Assembly: GCA_004028745.1 (NCBI GenBank)
Contig: RAZP01000055.1
Span: 1-64,000, forward strand
Length of the DNA stretch: 64,000 bases
DNA from: Prosthecochloris sp.
GTDB lineage: Bacteria; Bacteroidota; Chlorobiia; Chlorobiales; Chlorobiaceae
Direction of reading: 5' to 3'
In this document: in pieces, positions 62,669 to 64,000 of the stretch
How positions within the stretch are numbered: position 1 is the stretch's first letter
Layout: each line of letters opens with the position of its first letter
The notes under the pieces: generated by a model
Seen by the model: only the letters and a program-made list of their open reading frames with translations
Database searches by the model: none
What the model was told of the DNA's origin: nothing
Made by a program: the position numbers and the translations under genes

Positions 62669-63643
62669 CTATTTGTCACTCTGTTTCCTCAATATCTGAT
62701 AGACTGCACTGGTGGTAATACCAAGCTGCCGCGCCGTTTCAGCAAGCGAAAGTCCATATTCGTGGACAAACCGAATGGCAAGTTTTTTCCTGATATCCGG
62801 CAAAGGCTTCATACGCCCTCCTGAACGAAACAGCGTTATTGGAAGCCGCGCTTCAGCACACACCTTTTCGATCTCCTTATGTGCTTGTTCAATTTGCTCT
62901 GCATCGCCAACCTGGAGCCTTACCTGCTCTTCTGCTTCATCAAGAACAGTTTTAACAAAATCGGTGCTTCCGAGAATCCTTTCGTCACCAAGTTCTTTTC
63001 TGCCTTGTTTGCGTAATGATTTCACCGCTGACCAACCTCCTTGTGAACGTATTAGCCCTCCACCGACTAATTCAGGTTGTTGCCCTTTTCCAGATTCATC
63101 TTCGAGATAGCGTAAATATGCCCTTCTCGCTTCTCCGACTCTCTCTCCGAAACATTCCATTACAGCATCAATCTCCTGCCATACATGCTCACTTTTTCCC
63201 ATGATCACTGAGTGGCCCGTCCAAGGATAAACCCCGAGATCATTGAGATTTTCTACCGCACCGACGCGAAGTGGATTTAAATGGATATAAGCTATCAGCT
63301 TCTGAAAGTATGTATCTTCTTCACAGATAATGGATTTGTAGCGGTTCTGGAAAAGATGGCCCGATCGTTTATGCCGACGATTGAAATATTGCGCATACCA
63401 CGACAGTAGCTTTCTCATATAATCAGGTAAACCTCTTCCACCACTTTTGATCAACATATGGGCATGATTATCCATGAGCGCCCACGCATAAATCTTTGTC
63501 TCTGTGGTTTGGGCAAGCGTACCCATACGGTTGACAAAAGCATTACGGTCATCATTATCATTAAAGATAAGACCACGGTTACTTCCCCGGATAATGACAT
63601 GGTGCAGTGTGCCAGGGGCATCGAGTCTCGGACCTCTTGGCAT
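62669..63643 (-). CDS. RAYT-type Y1/HUH transposase-like protein
   Basis: A 324-residue protein of the REP-associated tyrosine transposase family. The opening MPRGPRLDAPGTLHHVIIRG and the HUH pair in DNHAHML (H60, H62) are diagnostic; the nucleophile is probably Tyr83 in SWYAQYFNRRHKRSGHLFQN (20 shown). A C-terminal helix-turn-helix (LSLAETARQLGITTSAVYQI) is present, as in longer members. RAYTs are single, domesticated genes linked to short palindromic repeats. The palindromic repeats in this window are candidate substrates, but none flanks the gene. Confidence 0.9.
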   Translation of the reverse strand: MPRGPRLDAPGTLHHVIIRGSNRGLIFNDNDDRNAFVNRMGTLAQTTETKIYAWALMDNHAHMLIKSGGRGLPDYMRKLLSWYAQYFNRRHKRSGHLFQNRYKSIICEEDTYFQKLIAYIHLNPLRVGAVENLNDLGVYPWTGHSVIMGKSEHVWQEIDAVMECFGERVGEARRAYLRYLEDESGKGQQPELVGGGLIRSQGGWSAVKSLRKQGRKELGDERILGSTDFVKTVLDEAEEQVRLQVGDAEQIEQAHKEIEKVCAEARLPITLFRSGGRMKPLPDIRKKLAIRFVHEYGLSLAETARQLGITTSAVYQILRKQSDK

Positions 63644-63807
63644 GGCCGGATGGTGAAAATTGACGAAATGACATTACTCTTGAAAGTTAACAGTTTTTCC
63701 GTAAGCTTCTAATACTAATACACAACGTCCCTTAATTTTGAACTATTAAAGCAACTTGAATCGTTGTTATTAATAAAGAGTCAAGATAAAAATTAAATCG
63801 GGCAACG

Positions 63808-64000
63808 ATGTTTATTTTTCGCACACTTTTTCTGCTGATTTTTGTTATGGCATCTACCGCCTTCACAGAAGATGCGTGGCTGATGGCCTCTCCGGCTGGT
63901 AATGGCAATTCGGAAGAAATAGTCGTGGCTCCGCCTGAGGGCTTCGATCTTCTAAAGCTCGAGAAAACGGAATCTCTTGCAAAACTTTGCGAGCAGGACT
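63808..64000 (+). CDS. Exported protein, start only
   Basis: The first 64 codons of a gene that runs off the right edge. ATG at 63808; the signal peptide is hydrophobic (TLFLLIFVMASTAF) with a cleavage site near AFTEDA. The mature start is WLMASPAGNGNSEE and then IVVAPPEGFDLLKLEKTES. The gene is divergent from the RAYT gene. No family can be assigned. Confidence 0.6.
   Translation, partial: MFIFRTLFLLIFVMASTAFTEDAWLMASPAGNGNSEEIVVAPPEGFDLLKLEKTESLAKLCEQD

Noticed and set aside
1..64000. tRNA or rRNA genes
   Set aside because: No TTCGAATCC-type T-loop with matching acceptor stem and no rRNA-like sequence was found in the gaps by eye; a tRNAscan-SE run would settle this.

Overview
The window most likely comes from a green sulfur bacterium (Chlorobiaceae). 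The strongest marker is bchC (5066-6022), an enzyme of bacteriochlorophyll synthesis. It sits among genes for an obligately anaerobic, B12-dependent lifestyle: late cobalamin genes, a two-gene SUF-like Fe-S assembly system, an iron-type superoxide dismutase and sigma-54. The many copies of a short palindromic repeat ending in GGGCACCTCT suggest a marine Prosthecochloris or Chlorobium phaeobacteroides-like lineage; that genus-level placement is inference. No rRNA, tRNA, CRISPR array or prophage was seen.

Layout. 1-3263 (minus): a DUF3109 gene, rpoN, hslV and the start of hslU. 3411-8771 (plus): folD, a small four-helix membrane protein, bchC, then the ATPase and one permease of a BMP-type nucleoside or sugar importer. 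8768-14290: a ClC channel with CBS domains, a small ORF behind two tandem hairpins, a PASTA protein, a polyprenyl diphosphate synthase, a broken LpqC-type esterase and rpiB. 14742-20839: tatC, coaE, lipoproteins, sodB, an RlmI-like methyltransferase and a HAD nucleotidase. 20861-28607: a CnoX-like thioredoxin, SufC- and SufB/D-like genes, then DUF2141, YnbE-, YdbL- and YdbH-like genes (an envelope lipid-bridge set), a secreted protein and a DinB-fold protein. 28933-38456: a repeat protein, a three-part ABC efflux system and a PAS sensor kinase with a stand-alone receiver. 38457-45670: a stretch dense in repeats, a MerA/Lpd-like flavoprotein, a membrane-anchored SET-domain protein, a WG-repeat lipoprotein, a DUF134 regulator, a TDT transporter and OsmC. 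45904-49215: cobU-cobT-hydrolase-cobS. A CbiR-like cobamide-remodelling enzyme lies separately at 61774-62574, so the window encodes both nucleotide-loop assembly and its probable remodelling.

49493-61771 is the most unusual part. An XRE/S24 repressor that has lost the protease serine is followed by 970 bases without a gene and then by two tandem chaperone-usher loci. Each locus has one or two pilin-like subunits carrying the motif LPD(V/I)IILHY, one subunit of a second family, a PapD-like chaperone and an 880-900 residue usher. The subunits do not look like any fimbrial family I recognise. The window ends with a RAYT-type Y1 transposase (62669-63643) and the start of an exported protein.

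Repeats. At least three repeat families occupy most intergenic space: (1) a modular palindromic element with GGGCACCTCT ends and two alternative cores, whose ends coincide with several stop codons; (2) an element with perfect 13-bp inverted ends CCTGAATAATTCA and unrelated interiors; (3) a degenerate element containing TTCCCGATTACGATTAC.
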